DNA from: Castellaniella sp036379515
Lineage (GTDB): Bacteria > Pseudomonadota > Gammaproteobacteria > Burkholderiales > Burkholderiaceae_B
Assembly: GCF_036379515.1 (NCBI RefSeq)
Contig: NZ_DASVGN010000038.1
Coordinates: 1 to 64,000 of the forward strand
Length of the DNA: 64,000 bases
Reading direction: 5' to 3'
Positions 44,113 to 53,480 of the stretch are shown here, one piece after another. Made by a program: the position numbers and the translations under genes. Each line of letters starts with the position of its first letter. Positions within the stretch are counted from its first letter, which is position 1. The notes beneath the pieces are model-generated. The model had not been told where the DNA came from. It saw only the letters and a program-made list of their open reading frames with translations, and did no database searches.

Positions 44113-45189
44113 TCAGGAATCGATACGCTGGCCTGTTTCGGCATCGAACCAGTGGACGGGATGCTGCCCATAAGACCCCAGGATCACGGTGTCGCCCACC
44201 GCAATTGGCCGTACACGGGTTTCGGCGACGGTGCATCGCAAGACCAGAGCCTGCTCGCCCCAGCGCATGTGCACCAATTGCTCCGAGCCCAGCACCTCGA
44301 TCATTTCAATGCGTGCCTTGATCCCTTGTTCGGCATGCAAACGAAGATGTTCCGGCCGTAGACCCAACATCAATTGCTTGGCATCGCTCTCAGGCGCCTG
44401 GAAGGGGAGCGAGCGGCCCTCGGGATCCAGCGCGCGACCCTGGTCATCAATGGAGACGTGCAACAGGTTCATCGGGGGAGATCCAATGAAGCCCGCTACG
44501 AAGACTGTAGCCGGCTTTTCGAAGACCTCGGCAGGGGTTCCAATCTGTTCCGGAACTCCACGATTCATGACCACCATGCGATGCGCGAGCGTCATGGCTT
44601 CGACCTGGTCGTGGGTGACATACAGGCTGGTCGTCTTGAGCCTTTGATGCAGCTTCTGGATTTCGAGACGCATCTGGACCCTGAGCTTTGCATCCAGGTT
44701 CGACAGCGGCTCATCGAAGAGAAACACAGCAGGTTCGCGGACAATGGCACGGCCCATGGCAACCCGCTGGCGCTGGCCGCCCGACAACTGGCGTGGACGC
44801 CGCTCGAGCAACTGGTCGAGCTCAAGGATACGGGCCGCGCTTTCGACCCGCTTGCGGATCTCGTCCTTGTCGAGCTTGCGGATCTTCAACCCGTACGCCA
44901 TGTTCTCGAACACGCTCATGTGTGGGTAGAGCGCGTAGTTTTGGAACACCATGGCAATGTCGCGTTCGGCAGGCTCCAGCGTGTTCACCACGCGATCACC
45001 GATACTGATCTCGCCGTCGGTCACGGATTCGAGCCCCGCAACCATGCGCATGAGCGTGGATTTGCCGCAACCCGAAGGCCCCACGATGACGACGAATTCG
45101 CCATCAGCAATGTCCATCGATATCCCGTGGATGACGGCAACACCACCAGGGTAGGTCTTGCGAACGTCGCGAAAACTCAGGGTAGCCAA
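44113..45189 (-). CDS. ugpC: Glycerol-3-phosphate ABC transporter ATP-binding protein
   Basis: Encodes 358 residues if the TTG at 45189 is the start, which gives the family N-terminus (ATLSFRDVRKTYPGG) and has AGGA 9 bases upstream. An ATG at 45219 would add ten residues and overlap ugpE by 20 bases. Motifs: Walker A GPSGCGKST, Q-loop VFQNYALYPHM, signature LSGGQRQRVAM, Walker B LFDEPLSNLDA and VTHDQVEAMT. A C-terminal TOBE-type regulatory domain (about 240-355) includes LGLRPEHLRLH. It energises UgpAE at the inner membrane and is last in ugpBAEC. Confidence 0.93.
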   Translation of the reverse strand: MATLSFRDVRKTYPGGVAVIHGISMDIADGEFVVIVGPSGCGKSTLMRMVAGLESVTDGEISIGDRVVNTLEPAERDIAMVFQNYALYPHMSVFENMAYGLKIRKLDKDEIRKRVESAARILELDQLLERRPRQLSGGQRQRVAMGRAIVREPAVFLFDEPLSNLDAKLRVQMRLEIQKLHQRLKTTSLYVTHDQVEAMTLAHRMVVMNRGVPEQIGTPAEVFEKPATVFVAGFIGSPPMNLLHVSIDDQGRALDPEGRSLPFQAPESDAKQLMLGLRPEHLRLHAEQGIKARIEMIEVLGSEQLVHMRWGEQALVLRCTVAETRVRPIAVGDTVILGSYGQHPVHWFDAETGQRIDS

Positions 45190-45199
45190 AATGTGATTC

Positions 45200-46042
45200 C
45201 TATTTTTCGGTGTCGACAAGGCCCTTGACGAACCATCTCTGCATCAGGATGACCACGGCAGCGGGAGGCACCATGGCGAGCATGGCAGTTGCCATGACCA
45301 GATTCCATTCCGTCACGCTATCGCCACCCGCAATCATGCGCTGGATGCCGACCACGATCGGATACATGTTTTCGTGAGTCGTAATGATCAGCGGCCAGAG
45401 GTATTGATTCCAGCCGTAGATGAACTGGATGACGAAGAGGGCGGCGATGCTGGTGCGGGAAAGCGGCAGGAGAATGTCCTTGAAGAACCGCATGGGACCC
45501 GCGCCATCGATGCGTGCGGCTTCGACGAGTTCGTCCGGCACCGTCAGAAAGAATTGCCGAAACAGGAACGTGGCGGTTGCCGACGCGATCAGCGGAAGTG
45601 TCAGGCCGGCGTAGCTGTTGAGCATGTCGAGGCCAGCGACCACAGCGTAGGTGGGTGCGATCCGGACTTCGACTGGCAACATGAGGGTGACGAAGATCAT
45701 CCAGAAGCACAGCATGCGAAATCGAAACCGGAAATACACCACAGCAAAAGCCGACAGCATCGAGATCAGGATCTTCCCGATGGCAATCGCCAATGCCATG
45801 AAAGTGCTGATCCACAGCATTCGGCCCACAGGCGGAGCATTGCTTCCTGCCCCCACCAGCACCGACCAGTAATTGCTGAGAAAATGCCCTCCAGGAAGCA
45901 GCGACATGGGGGCGTTGGCGACCTCTTGTGCGGTCTGGGTGGACGCAATGATAGCCACGTACAGGGGGAAAGCGACAACCATGACCCCCAGGATCAGCAC
46001 AGCGTGCGTGAAGAAGTCCAGTAATGGACGGCGTTCAACCAC
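45200..46042 (-). CDS. ugpE: Glycerol-3-phosphate ABC transporter permease
   Basis: Encodes 280 residues with six membrane helices. It is a MalG-type permease with UgpE text: ASTQTAQEVANAPMSLLPG, the EAA loop ELVEAARIDGAGPMRFFKD and QFIYGWNQYLWPLIITT. With UgpA it forms the channel for sn-glycerol-3-phosphate or its phosphodiesters. It starts 30 bases after ugpA. Confidence 0.95.
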   Translation of the reverse strand: MVERRPLLDFFTHAVLILGVMVVAFPLYVAIIASTQTAQEVANAPMSLLPGGHFLSNYWSVLVGAGSNAPPVGRMLWISTFMALAIAIGKILISMLSAFAVVYFRFRFRMLCFWMIFVTLMLPVEVRIAPTYAVVAGLDMLNSYAGLTLPLIASATATFLFRQFFLTVPDELVEAARIDGAGPMRFFKDILLPLSRTSIAALFVIQFIYGWNQYLWPLIITTHENMYPIVVGIQRMIAGGDSVTEWNLVMATAMLAMVPPAAVVILMQRWFVKGLVDTEK

Positions 46043-46072
46043 GGAGCGACCTCGTGTCAGAAATAGGTTGCA

Positions 46073-46957
46073 TCATGAGTAGTTCACCTTGCGATCGACG
46101 TAGCGAAACTGCAATGCAGTCAGCACGATGACGATCCCCATCAGGACGACGGACTGCGCAGCCGAAGAGCCGAGATCCAGGCCCTTGAAACCTGCGTTGT
46201 ACACCTTGTAGACGAGGATGTCGGTTGAGTGCCCTGGCCCCCCTTGCGTCATGATGTCGATCACAGCAAAGGTATCGAAGAAGGCGTAAATGAAATTGAT
46301 GACGAGCAAGAAGAACGTGGTGGGGGACAGCAGCGGAAAGACGATGGTCCAGAATCGACGAGAGGGGCCCGCGCCGTCGATCGCTGCGGCCTCGATGAGC
46401 GATCGTGGTATGGATTGAAGCCCCGCCAGAAAAAAGAGAAAGTTGTACGAGATCTGTTTCCAGACCGAAGCGAACACCACCAGCGCCATGGCATCAAAGC
46501 CATCCAGCCTGGGGTTCCAGTGCAAACCCAGCTTGACCATGAAGACGGCCAGAATGCCCACGGACGGTGAAAACAGAAAAAGCCACAGCACGCCGGCAAC
46601 AGCAGCAGCAACGGCGTATGGCCAAATCAACAGCGTCTTGTAGACGCCAGCCCCCCGAACGACCCGATCGGCCATGACGGCCAAAAGCAGTGAGATCGAC
46701 AGCCCAAAGAAGGCGACCAGCGCCGAGAAGACGGCGGTCGTGCGAAACGAACTCAGGTAATCAGCGTTGGAAAACAAATCGACGAAATTGGCGAGCCCCA
46801 CGAATTGCGACGAAAGGCCGAACGGGTCTTCCAGCCGGAATGACTGCCAGAGCGCTTGCCCCGCTGGCCAGAAGAAAAAGATCAACGTGATGGCCAGTTG
46901 GGGTGCAAGCAGCAGCCAGGGCAGGCTGCGATGATGGAAGACGACGCGTTTTTCCAT
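46073..46957 (-). CDS. ugpA: Glycerol-3-phosphate ABC transporter permease
   Basis: Encodes 294 residues with six membrane helices. It is a MalF-type permease with UgpA text: PAGQALWQSFRLEDPFGLS, VGLANFVDLFSNADYLSS, the EAA loop LIEAAAIDGAGPSRRFW and GGPGHSTDILVYKVYN. It lies 77 bases after ugpB and before ugpE in the same operon. Confidence 0.95.
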   Translation of the reverse strand: MEKRVVFHHRSLPWLLLAPQLAITLIFFFWPAGQALWQSFRLEDPFGLSSQFVGLANFVDLFSNADYLSSFRTTAVFSALVAFFGLSISLLLAVMADRVVRGAGVYKTLLIWPYAVAAAVAGVLWLFLFSPSVGILAVFMVKLGLHWNPRLDGFDAMALVVFASVWKQISYNFLFFLAGLQSIPRSLIEAAAIDGAGPSRRFWTIVFPLLSPTTFFLLVINFIYAFFDTFAVIDIMTQGGPGHSTDILVYKVYNAGFKGLDLGSSAAQSVVLMGIVIVLTALQFRYVDRKVNYS

Positions 46958-47034
46958 TGACCTACTTGGTTGTTCATCAAAAAATTACACCACCGGCCCC
47001 TGAAGGCCAGTGGTGGACATCCAGGAAAGGGCGC

Positions 47035-48345
47035 TTAACGTACGCTCTTCTGGAAGCGTGCAAGCAGTTCGTCGCCACCGCTGACCATCTTCTTCAGGCC
47101 GGCCTCGGGCGTGATTTTGCCGGCGAAGATCTGTTCCAGGGTGGCGTCTTCGATGTCACGAATCTGCGGCAGATAGCCCAAACGAATGCCACGAGAATTG
47201 ACCGTCGTCGTGGCGTCGAGCTGCTTCACTGCGATTTCGGTGCCCGGATTTTTAGCATAAAAACCGGATTCTTTGGTCAGCTGGTAAGCCGCCTTGGTGA
47301 TGGGAACGTAGCCGGTACCCTGGTGCCACGCAGCGGCCTGAGGTGCACTGGCCATGTATTTAAAGAACTTGATGACCCCCTTGTAGACCGGCTCAGACTT
47401 GCCCGAGAAGACCCAAAGCGAGGCGCCGCCAATGATCGAGTTTTGCGGGGCACCCTTGACGTCGGGGTAGTAAGGCAGCGTGGTGGTGCCAAACTTGAAC
47501 TGGCCATTTTTGAGAATCGCAGCGCGCATGCCGCTGGACCCGGTGTACATGCCACACTTGCCGGAAATGAATAGTGCGTTGCCGGCGTCACCGCGGCCGC
47601 CATAGGTGAACGTGCCTTCTTTGGCCATATTCGCCAGGAAAGTCAGGTGTTTCTTGAACAAGGGTGTATCGAGCAAAAGCCGAGCGCCCAGGCCCCCGAA
47701 ACCATTGCCTTCAGACGCATAAGGGACATTGTGCCAAGCGGCGAAGTTCTCGAGGAGCACCCAGGACGGCCAGGCGGTCGAGTAACCGCATTCCATCCCG
47801 GCAGCCCGCAGTTTTTTGGCGGCTGCAGCCACTTCGGGCCAGGTCTTGGGGGGTTGATCAGGATTCAGACCCGCCTTCTGGAAAGCATCCTTGTTGTAGT
47901 ACATCACGGGTGTCGAGCTATTGAAGGGCATGGAGACTAGCTGACCCTTGGCAGAAGAGTAATACCCCGCAACGGCACCCAGAAAATCTGCCGGGTTGAT
48001 GGGGTCACCTACCTGGTCAGAGAGTTGCTGCACCGGCTTGATGGCCCCCTTGGCGTACATCATGGTGGCAGTGCCGACTTCGAAAACTTGCAGAATGTCG
48101 GGTGCGTTTCCAGCGCGGAATGCAGCGATTCCGGCATTCATGGATTCCCCGTAGTTGCCTTTGTAGATGGCGTGGACCACGTAATCGGATTGGCTGGCAT
48201 TGAAGTCTTGGGCGATCTTTGCCACCCGTTCGCCCAGTGGGCCTTCCATGGAATGCCAGAATGTAATGTCGGTAGCGGCCTGCGCAACACCAGCACTTGC
48301 CATCAGCACAGCCAGAACCGTAAGACGGGGAATCGAGCGGGTCAT
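47035..48345 (-). CDS. ugpB: sn-glycerol-3-phosphate-binding periplasmic protein
   Basis: Encodes 436 residues with a Sec signal peptide (LTVLAVLMASAGVAQA, cleavage near residue 23). The mature protein starts TDITFWHSMEGPLGERV, the UgpB pattern, and has GNAPDILQVFEVGTATMMY, MPFNSSTPVMYYNKDAFQK and GGASLWVFSGKSE. It captures glycerol-3-phosphate or glycerophosphodiesters in the periplasm for UgpAEC. It is first in the leftward operon, with a TATAAT box 51 bases before its start. No clear Pho box was found. Confidence 0.95.
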   Translation of the reverse strand: MTRSIPRLTVLAVLMASAGVAQAATDITFWHSMEGPLGERVAKIAQDFNASQSDYVVHAIYKGNYGESMNAGIAAFRAGNAPDILQVFEVGTATMMYAKGAIKPVQQLSDQVGDPINPADFLGAVAGYYSSAKGQLVSMPFNSSTPVMYYNKDAFQKAGLNPDQPPKTWPEVAAAAKKLRAAGMECGYSTAWPSWVLLENFAAWHNVPYASEGNGFGGLGARLLLDTPLFKKHLTFLANMAKEGTFTYGGRGDAGNALFISGKCGMYTGSSGMRAAILKNGQFKFGTTTLPYYPDVKGAPQNSIIGGASLWVFSGKSEPVYKGVIKFFKYMASAPQAAAWHQGTGYVPITKAAYQLTKESGFYAKNPGTEIAVKQLDATTTVNSRGIRLGYLPQIRDIEDATLEQIFAGKITPEAGLKKMVSGGDELLARFQKSVR

Positions 48346-48395
48346 CAGTCTTCTCCAGTGAAAATCACCCGAACCTCACGAGTGATTGCGAGGGC

Positions 48396-48401
48396 ATTAT
48401 A
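48396..48401 (-). promoter_or_regulatory. Likely -10 element of the ugp operon
   Basis: On the minus strand the hexamer TATAAT lies 51 bases before the ugpB start. No good -35 is found at 16-18 bases upstream, as expected for an activator-dependent promoter, but an obvious PhoB box (two CTGTCAT repeats) is also missing; only a CGTCATGACG palindrome lies just upstream. Confidence 0.4.
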
Positions 48402-48584
48402 CGGAGTCGTCATGACGGCCCCGTGAACCTCGAAAACGCGCAGGGACATTGGCTTTCACGCCCTGTCGCATGCTTGTGTGCCGAGGATACCCGTATCGCG
48501 GGATTCAGGATATCCGTTTCTATCCTAGTTTTCTGAATCCACCTGTTGCCGACCACGCGCCACTTGATCGTACAATATCGCCCC

Positions 48585-49418
48585 ATGAAAGAACGACTGA
48601 CACTCGCCTTGATTGGCGGCGGCAACATGGCAAGCGCACTTGCCAGCGGACTCATCGGGCGGCGCTGCACAGCAGCCGACGTTCACGTGATCGATCCTGG
48701 AGAAGACAAGCGGGCACATTGGTCAACGCTGGGCACCACGGTTGCGGCAGCGCCGGATGCGCGCCTGTCGGACTGCAAGGTCTGGTTTTTTGCCGTCAAG
48801 CCCCAGGTCATGGCCGAAGTCGTGCAGCAATGCCAACCGTGGTTGAAGCCGGGCACGCTGGTCATCAGCATTGCCGCAGGCATCCCCGGGGCCGCGATCT
48901 CTCGCTGGCTGGGCCACGAAGCCAGGCCCTATACCCGAATCGTCCGCTGCATGCCCAATACGCCTGCCCTCATTGGGTGCGGGATGACGGGGATGACGGC
49001 GCTTTCCGGGGTGACCGATGCAGACCGCGTCCAAGCTGAAGAGTTGCTGCGTGCAGTCGGTGAAGTGCTCTGGGTGGCAGACGACGCCGCGATCGACGCG
49101 GTCACCGCCGTGTCGGGCAGCGGACCTGCCTACGTCTTCCTGTTCCTCGAAGCGCTCATTTCAGCTGGCGTGAAGCAGGGACTGACCCCTGAGCAGGCGC
49201 GCCAGCTTGCGCTGGGAACCTTTCACGGGGCTACTCAGCTGGCGATGCTCTCTCCGGATGAACCCTCAGTGCTACGAGAACGGGTAACCTCCAAGGGCGG
49301 CACGACGGCTGCAGCGCTGGCCGTGTTCCAGGATCGAGGACTGCCTGAGATCATGCAAGCCGCTGTGGCGGCTGCGGCACGGCGCGCGGGAGAGCTGGCC
49401 CAAGAATTCTCGTCCTGA
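48585..49418 (+). CDS. proC: Pyrroline-5-carboxylate reductase
   Basis: Encodes 277 residues from the ATG at 48585; 13 further upstream codons are open but include the likely promoter (TACAAT). ProC reduces pyrroline-5-carboxylate to proline with NAD(P)H. The Rossmann motif is LALIGGGNMASALASGLIG. The dimerisation and active-site region has AVSGSGPAYVFLFLEALIS and VTSKGGTTAAALAVFQDRG. Complete and of normal length. It is divergent from ugpB. Confidence 0.95.
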   Translation: MKERLTLALIGGGNMASALASGLIGRRCTAADVHVIDPGEDKRAHWSTLGTTVAAAPDARLSDCKVWFFAVKPQVMAEVVQQCQPWLKPGTLVISIAAGIPGAAISRWLGHEARPYTRIVRCMPNTPALIGCGMTGMTALSGVTDADRVQAEELLRAVGEVLWVADDAAIDAVTAVSGSGPAYVFLFLEALISAGVKQGLTPEQARQLALGTFHGATQLAMLSPDEPSVLRERVTSKGGTTAAALAVFQDRGLPEIMQAAVAAAARRAGELAQEFSS

Positions 49419-49618
49419 AAGAACAGTTCTAGCACCGCTCTTCAGCACCGCGCGTCACGTTCCAGCCTAGGGATTAACCGTAGTGACATCCACTGGGTGA
49501 GTCGTCAGAATACGCGTGCCGCTGAGGGCAGAAGCGCAGAGCTGCAGCTTGACGCCCATGGCACAGCATCCTGATCGGGTCGAATTTTGCTGGCGGCGCC
49601 TCTACCGGAGACTATTGC
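49419..49618. other. Intergenic region upstream of the liv genes
   Basis: Two hundred bases with no supported gene. Together with 49619-49775 it is the only space for a livHMGF promoter; no strong -35/-10 pair or terminator for proC was recognised. GGAG at 49606-49609 serves the short open frame that follows. Confidence 0.35.
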
Positions 49619-49687
49619 ATGAGTCTGAAATTGCACACCATCCTCTTGGCTGCCACGTCCATGGCGACGCCACCGATTCAGCCCTGA
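49619..49687 (+). pseudogene. Signal-peptide-like 22-residue remnant, probably of a liv binding-protein gene
   Basis: The frame ATG at 49619 to TGA at 49687 encodes MSLKLHTILLAATSMATPP and three more residues, preceded by a good GGAGA site. It reads like the start of a Sec signal peptide and breaks off before a cleavage site. In related livHMGF operons the binding-protein gene stands first, exactly here. I infer that its body was deleted. A leader peptide or a tiny functional protein are alternatives. Confidence 0.5.
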
Positions 49688-49775
49688 TACGTCCGAACTG
49701 CGCCAGCCTTGGCCGTTGTTTTTGCCAGGTCCGTGCTGCCAACGCCCCAGATTCCCTTACCAAAGTCTTCTCATC

Positions 49776-50705
49776 ATGTCTGATTTGCTTCCTCTGTTGA
49801 CGCAACAGCTCTTCAATGGCTTGTCGCTCGGTGCGATCTATGCGTTGATCGCCATCGGCTACACCATGGTGTACGGGATCATTGGTCTCATCAATTTTGC
49901 CCACGGCGAAATCTATATGATTGGCGCCTACACGGGGCTGGTCACGCTGTCGGCCATCGGCCTGGGCAGTGGTCTGCCGCTCCCCATCATGGTGCTCGCC
50001 ATGCTGGTGGTCGCGGCCGTGGTCACTGCCGTGTATGGGTATGCGGTGGAAAAGATCGCCTATGCGCCGCTGCGGAGCAGCCCGCGGCTGGTGCCTCTGA
50101 TTTCGGCCATCGGGATGTCCATCTTCTTGCAAAACTGGGTGGCCACAGGGCAGGGGGCACGCGACATGGCCGTGCCGGCGCTGATTTCGGGCTCGATCAA
50201 CTTCACGATCGGCAATAGCCCCTTCACGGTCACTGCCCCTTACTCGCGCATCATGATCATCATCGTGACGGTCTTTGCCATGCTGGGGCTGTGGCTGTTT
50301 ATCAAGTATTCCCGCACGGGACAGGCGTCACGGGCATGCGCGCAAGACATCCATATGGCCAACCTGCTGGGCATCAACACCGACAAGATCATCTCCTTCA
50401 CCTTCATGATCGGCGCCATGCTGGCCGCCGTGGGGGGGGTCCTGATCGCGTTGGCCATTGGCAAGCTCAATCCATTCATCGGTTTCATTGTGGGGATCAA
50501 AGCGTTTACCGCAGCGGTTCTGGGGGGCATTGGCAGCATTCCGGGCGCGATGCTGGGCGGGGTGTTGCTGGGCCTGGCGGAGACCTTCGCAGCGGCCTTC
50601 ATTTCCTCTCAATACAAGGACATCGTAGCGTTCCTTCTGTTGGTGTTCATCCTGCTATTCCGTCCGACAGGCCTGTTGGGCAAGCCTGAAGTGGAGAAAG
50701 TCTGA
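49776..50705 (+). CDS. livH: Branched-chain amino-acid ABC transporter permease LivH
   Basis: Encodes 309 residues from the ATG at 49776 (MSDLLPLLTQQLFNGLSLG); the longer open frame upstream lacks family similarity. About eight membrane helices. Signature text: AIYALIAIGYTMVYGIIGL, NFAHGEIYMIGAYTG, ACAQDIHMANLLGINTD and TAAVLGGIGSIPGAMLGG. It shares one base with livM (TGATG) and is the first intact gene of livHMGF. Confidence 0.95.
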   Translation: MSDLLPLLTQQLFNGLSLGAIYALIAIGYTMVYGIIGLINFAHGEIYMIGAYTGLVTLSAIGLGSGLPLPIMVLAMLVVAAVVTAVYGYAVEKIAYAPLRSSPRLVPLISAIGMSIFLQNWVATGQGARDMAVPALISGSINFTIGNSPFTVTAPYSRIMIIIVTVFAMLGLWLFIKYSRTGQASRACAQDIHMANLLGINTDKIISFTFMIGAMLAAVGGVLIALAIGKLNPFIGFIVGIKAFTAAVLGGIGSIPGAMLGGVLLGLAETFAAAFISSQYKDIVAFLLLVFILLFRPTGLLGKPEVEKV

Positions 50706-51928
50706 TGGCTGGCACCCTGAAAAGCGCTTCCATTGCAGCCGTCATGGCTGGAATCATCATTGCCCCCGTCTACGGCCTCCAGATTTTGCGTCGAGGCCAA
50801 GAGACTTACCTCCAGGCCGATTGGAAGATGATCTTCGGCGGCATGGCGCTGGTCTTTCTGGTGCAGCTGCTGCGACCTCTGCTGCATCGCCGCAAGGTCT
50901 CGGCGCCTCGCTTCAAGATCCCGGCCATGACCGACAAGGTTCGGCAGAAGATCATTTTCGTATTGATCCTGTTCGCCATTGCCTGGCCTTTCTTTACGGG
51001 CCGTGCACAGGTGGACCTCGCCACCCTGGTGCTGATCTACGTCATGCTGGGGCTGGGTCTGAACATCGTGGTGGGGTATGCAGGTTTGCTCGATTTGGGA
51101 TTCGTGGGCTTTTACGCCACGGGTGCCTACACCTACGCGCTGCTCTATCACTGGGCGGGCTGGGGGTTCTGGCAGGCACTGCCATTTTCTGGCCTGATGG
51201 CCGCGTTCTTCGGCTTCCTGCTCGGATTCCCGGTGTTGCGCCTGCGGGGGGATTACCTGGCCATTGTTACCTTGGGGTTCGGTGAAATCATCCGCCTCAT
51301 GCTTATCAATCTATATGGGTTTACTGGGGGGCCAGACGGAATTTCCGGTATTCCGAAGCCTTCATTCTTTGGCTATCAGATGGCGCGGCGCTCCACCAAC
51401 GGACTGCCTACCTTCCATCAGCTCATGGGCTGGAATTTCAACAGCGACGACGTGGTGGTTTACCTTTACCTGATGGCCTTCGTCCTGGTGTTACTCACGC
51501 TGTTCTTCACTAGTCGATTGATCCGCATGCCCATTGGGCGTGCCTGGGAGGCACTGCGTGAAGATGAAATTGCCTGCCGTTCGCTGGGCTTGAATCCCAC
51601 AGCCATCAAACTCTCAGCCTTTACCATGGGGGCGATGTTTGCCGGCTTTGGTGGTGCTTTTTTTGCAGCACGGCAAGGTTTGGTGAACCCTGAATCCTTT
51701 ACTTTCATCGAGTCTGCACTGATTCTGTCCATTGTGGTTCTAGGGGGCATGGGCTCTCAGGTGGGGGTGATCCTGGCGGCGACCTTGCTTACGGTGGTGC
51801 CAGAGCTGGCACGTGAATTCGCGCAATACCGGATGCTGATTTTTGGTTTGGTGATGGTGGTCATGATGGTCTGGCGGCCACAAGGATTGCTTCCCATGAA
51901 ACGCCCGCAGGTGGAACTGGAATCATGA
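50705..51928 (+). CDS. livM: Branched-chain amino-acid ABC transporter permease LivM
   Basis: Encodes 407 residues. An extra N-terminal part (about residues 1-90) with two hydrophobic segments and a basic linker precedes the usual permease core, as in E. coli LivM. Core text: YVMLGLGLNIVVGYAGLLD, LGFVGFYATGAYTYALL, RLRGDYLAIVTLGFGEIIR and the EAA-like ALREDEIACRSLGLNPT. Heterodimer partner of LivH. It overlaps livG by 4 bases. Confidence 0.95.
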   Translation: MAGTLKSASIAAVMAGIIIAPVYGLQILRRGQETYLQADWKMIFGGMALVFLVQLLRPLLHRRKVSAPRFKIPAMTDKVRQKIIFVLILFAIAWPFFTGRAQVDLATLVLIYVMLGLGLNIVVGYAGLLDLGFVGFYATGAYTYALLYHWAGWGFWQALPFSGLMAAFFGFLLGFPVLRLRGDYLAIVTLGFGEIIRLMLINLYGFTGGPDGISGIPKPSFFGYQMARRSTNGLPTFHQLMGWNFNSDDVVVYLYLMAFVLVLLTLFFTSRLIRMPIGRAWEALREDEIACRSLGLNPTAIKLSAFTMGAMFAGFGGAFFAARQGLVNPESFTFIESALILSIVVLGGMGSQVGVILAATLLTVVPELAREFAQYRMLIFGLVMVVMMVWRPQGLLPMKRPQVELES

Positions 51929-52689
51929 GTGATGCATTGCTGACGGTCAGCGGGCTGACCATGCGTTTTGGCGGCCTGCTGGCGGTCGATCAGGTTGAAT
52001 TCGAGGTAGGTCACAACGAGGTCTTTGCGATCATTGGGCCCAATGGCGCGGGCAAGACGACCGTCTTCAATTGCGTAGGCGGGTTCTACAAACCGTCCAC
52101 CGGTGCCATCCGCATGGATGGGGTAGATATCACCGGCCAACCCAGCCACAAGGTCGCGCGTCACGGGCTGGTCCGAACCTTCCAGAACGTGCGCCTCTTC
52201 AAAAATCTGACGGTGCTGGAGAACCTGCTGGTCGCCCAGCACACCCAGATGGAGACAGGCTTGCTCAAAGGCGTGCTTGGATTGCCGTCTTTCAGGCGAT
52301 CCGAGTCCGCAGCCAAGAAGCGGGCCGCGCAATGGCTGGATTTCATGGGTATTCGCCAGTATGCCAATCGCGAAGCGGGCAATCTGGCCTACGGCCATCA
52401 GCGCCGGCTCGAAATCGCGCGCTGCATGATCACCCAGCCACGCCTTCTCATGCTGGACGAACCAGCCGCGGGGTTGAACCCACAAGAGAAGCAGGATCTC
52501 CAGGTGCTGATCGATCAACTGCGCCGAGAGTTCAACGTAGCCGTTCTGTTGATTGAACATGACATGAGCTTGATCATGGGAGTGTCCGATCGCATTCTCG
52601 TCATGGAGCACGGCAAGCCCATCACGACTGGGTTGCCAGAAGAGGTACGCACGGATGCGCGCGTCATCAAGGCCTATTTGGGAGAGTGA
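51925..52689 (+). CDS. livG: Branched-chain amino-acid ABC transporter ATP-binding protein LivG
   Basis: Encodes 254 residues. Walker A GPNGAGKTT, the LivG-type VRTFQNVRLFKNLTVLENL, signature-region NLAYGHQRRLEIARCM, Walker B LLMLDEPAAGLNPQE and switch His IEHDMSLIMGVSDRI. The signature is the AYGxQRR variant normal for LivG. It overlaps livM and livF by 4 bases each. Confidence 0.95.
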   Translation: MSDALLTVSGLTMRFGGLLAVDQVEFEVGHNEVFAIIGPNGAGKTTVFNCVGGFYKPSTGAIRMDGVDITGQPSHKVARHGLVRTFQNVRLFKNLTVLENLLVAQHTQMETGLLKGVLGLPSFRRSESAAKKRAAQWLDFMGIRQYANREAGNLAYGHQRRLEIARCMITQPRLLMLDEPAAGLNPQEKQDLQVLIDQLRREFNVAVLLIEHDMSLIMGVSDRILVMEHGKPITTGLPEEVRTDARVIKAYLGE

Positions 52690-53393
52690 CCGTGCTCAAG
52701 CTTGAGAACATCAGTACGTTTTATGGCGCCATTCAGGCTTTGAATGGCGTATCCGTCGACGTGAACGAGGGAGAGATCGTCACCTTGATTGGGGCCAACG
52801 GCGCGGGCAAGACGACTTTGCTCATGTCCACTTGCGGCAACCCGCGTGCGCGGGAGGGCAAGATTTCGTTCCTCGGCGAGGACATCACCCAATCCAAGAC
52901 GCACGAAATCATGCAGCGCGGGATCGCGATCTCGCCAGAAGGCAGGCGCGTGTTTTCCGATCTGACAGTCACGGAAAACCTCAATATGGGGGCGTTTTTT
53001 CTGGACCGCGAGCAGACCGAAGAGAGCATGGCTCACATTTTTGACCTGTTTCCCAGGTTGAAAGAACGGGCCACACAACGAGCCGGCACGATGTCAGGAG
53101 GAGAACAGCAGATGCTCGCCATCGGGCGTGCCCTCATGACTCGTCCCAAGCTGCTGCTGCTCGATGAGCCTACGCTGGGCCTTGCACCGCTCATCATTGC
53201 GCAGATTTTCGACATCATCCGCACGATTCGAGACGAAGGCGTGACCGTGTTTCTGGTCGAGCAGAACGCAAACAAGGCGCTGCAGGTCGCCGATCGCGGC
53301 TATGTACTGGAAACCGGCCGAGTGGTGTTGCATGATACCGGCGCCAACTTGCTGAAGAATGACGCTGTTCGTAAGGCTTATCTGGGAGCTTGA
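52686..53393 (+). CDS. livF: Branched-chain amino-acid ABC transporter ATP-binding protein LivF
   Basis: Encodes 235 residues; GTG start overlapping livG (a second GTG two codons on is possible). Walker A GANGAGKTT, Q-loop ISPEGRRVFSDLTVTENL, signature MSGGEQQMLAIGRAL, Walker B LLLLDEPTLGLAP and C-terminal YVLETGRVVLHD. It forms the heterodimeric ATPase with LivG. It is last in the operon, followed by a duplicated palindrome and a terminator. Confidence 0.95.
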   Translation: MTVLKLENISTFYGAIQALNGVSVDVNEGEIVTLIGANGAGKTTLLMSTCGNPRAREGKISFLGEDITQSKTHEIMQRGIAISPEGRRVFSDLTVTENLNMGAFFLDREQTEESMAHIFDLFPRLKERATQRAGTMSGGEQQMLAIGRALMTRPKLLLLDEPTLGLAPLIIAQIFDIIRTIRDEGVTVFLVEQNANKALQVADRGYVLETGRVVLHDTGANLLKNDAVRKAYLGA

Positions 53394-53467
53394 TTCCCCA
53401 CCCTGGAATCCGCCTGCAGGCGTCAAATTAGTTTCCCCACCCTGGAATCCGCCTGCAGGCGGATTCC
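53394..53467. repeat. 29-bp direct repeat with a 24-bp palindrome in the second copy
   Basis: The segment 53394-53422 is repeated exactly at 53433-53461 with 10 bases between. In the second copy the sequence continues into a perfect palindrome (53444-53467, GGAATCCGCC-TGCA-GGCGGATTCC). The first copy keeps only the inner GCCTGCAGGC. It starts at the base after the livF stop, so it probably originated by tandem duplication of a terminator-like hairpin. Confidence 0.85.
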
Positions 53468-53480
53468 GTTGATCTGTACC

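Noticed and set aside
48346..48584. PhoB box before ugpB
   Set aside because: Only a single CGTCATGACG-type palindrome is present; the two 7-base direct repeats of a Pho box are missing on both strands.
53394..53467. Start of a CRISPR array
   Set aside because: Only two repeat copies with a 10-base spacer and no cas genes; better explained as duplicated hairpin DNA.
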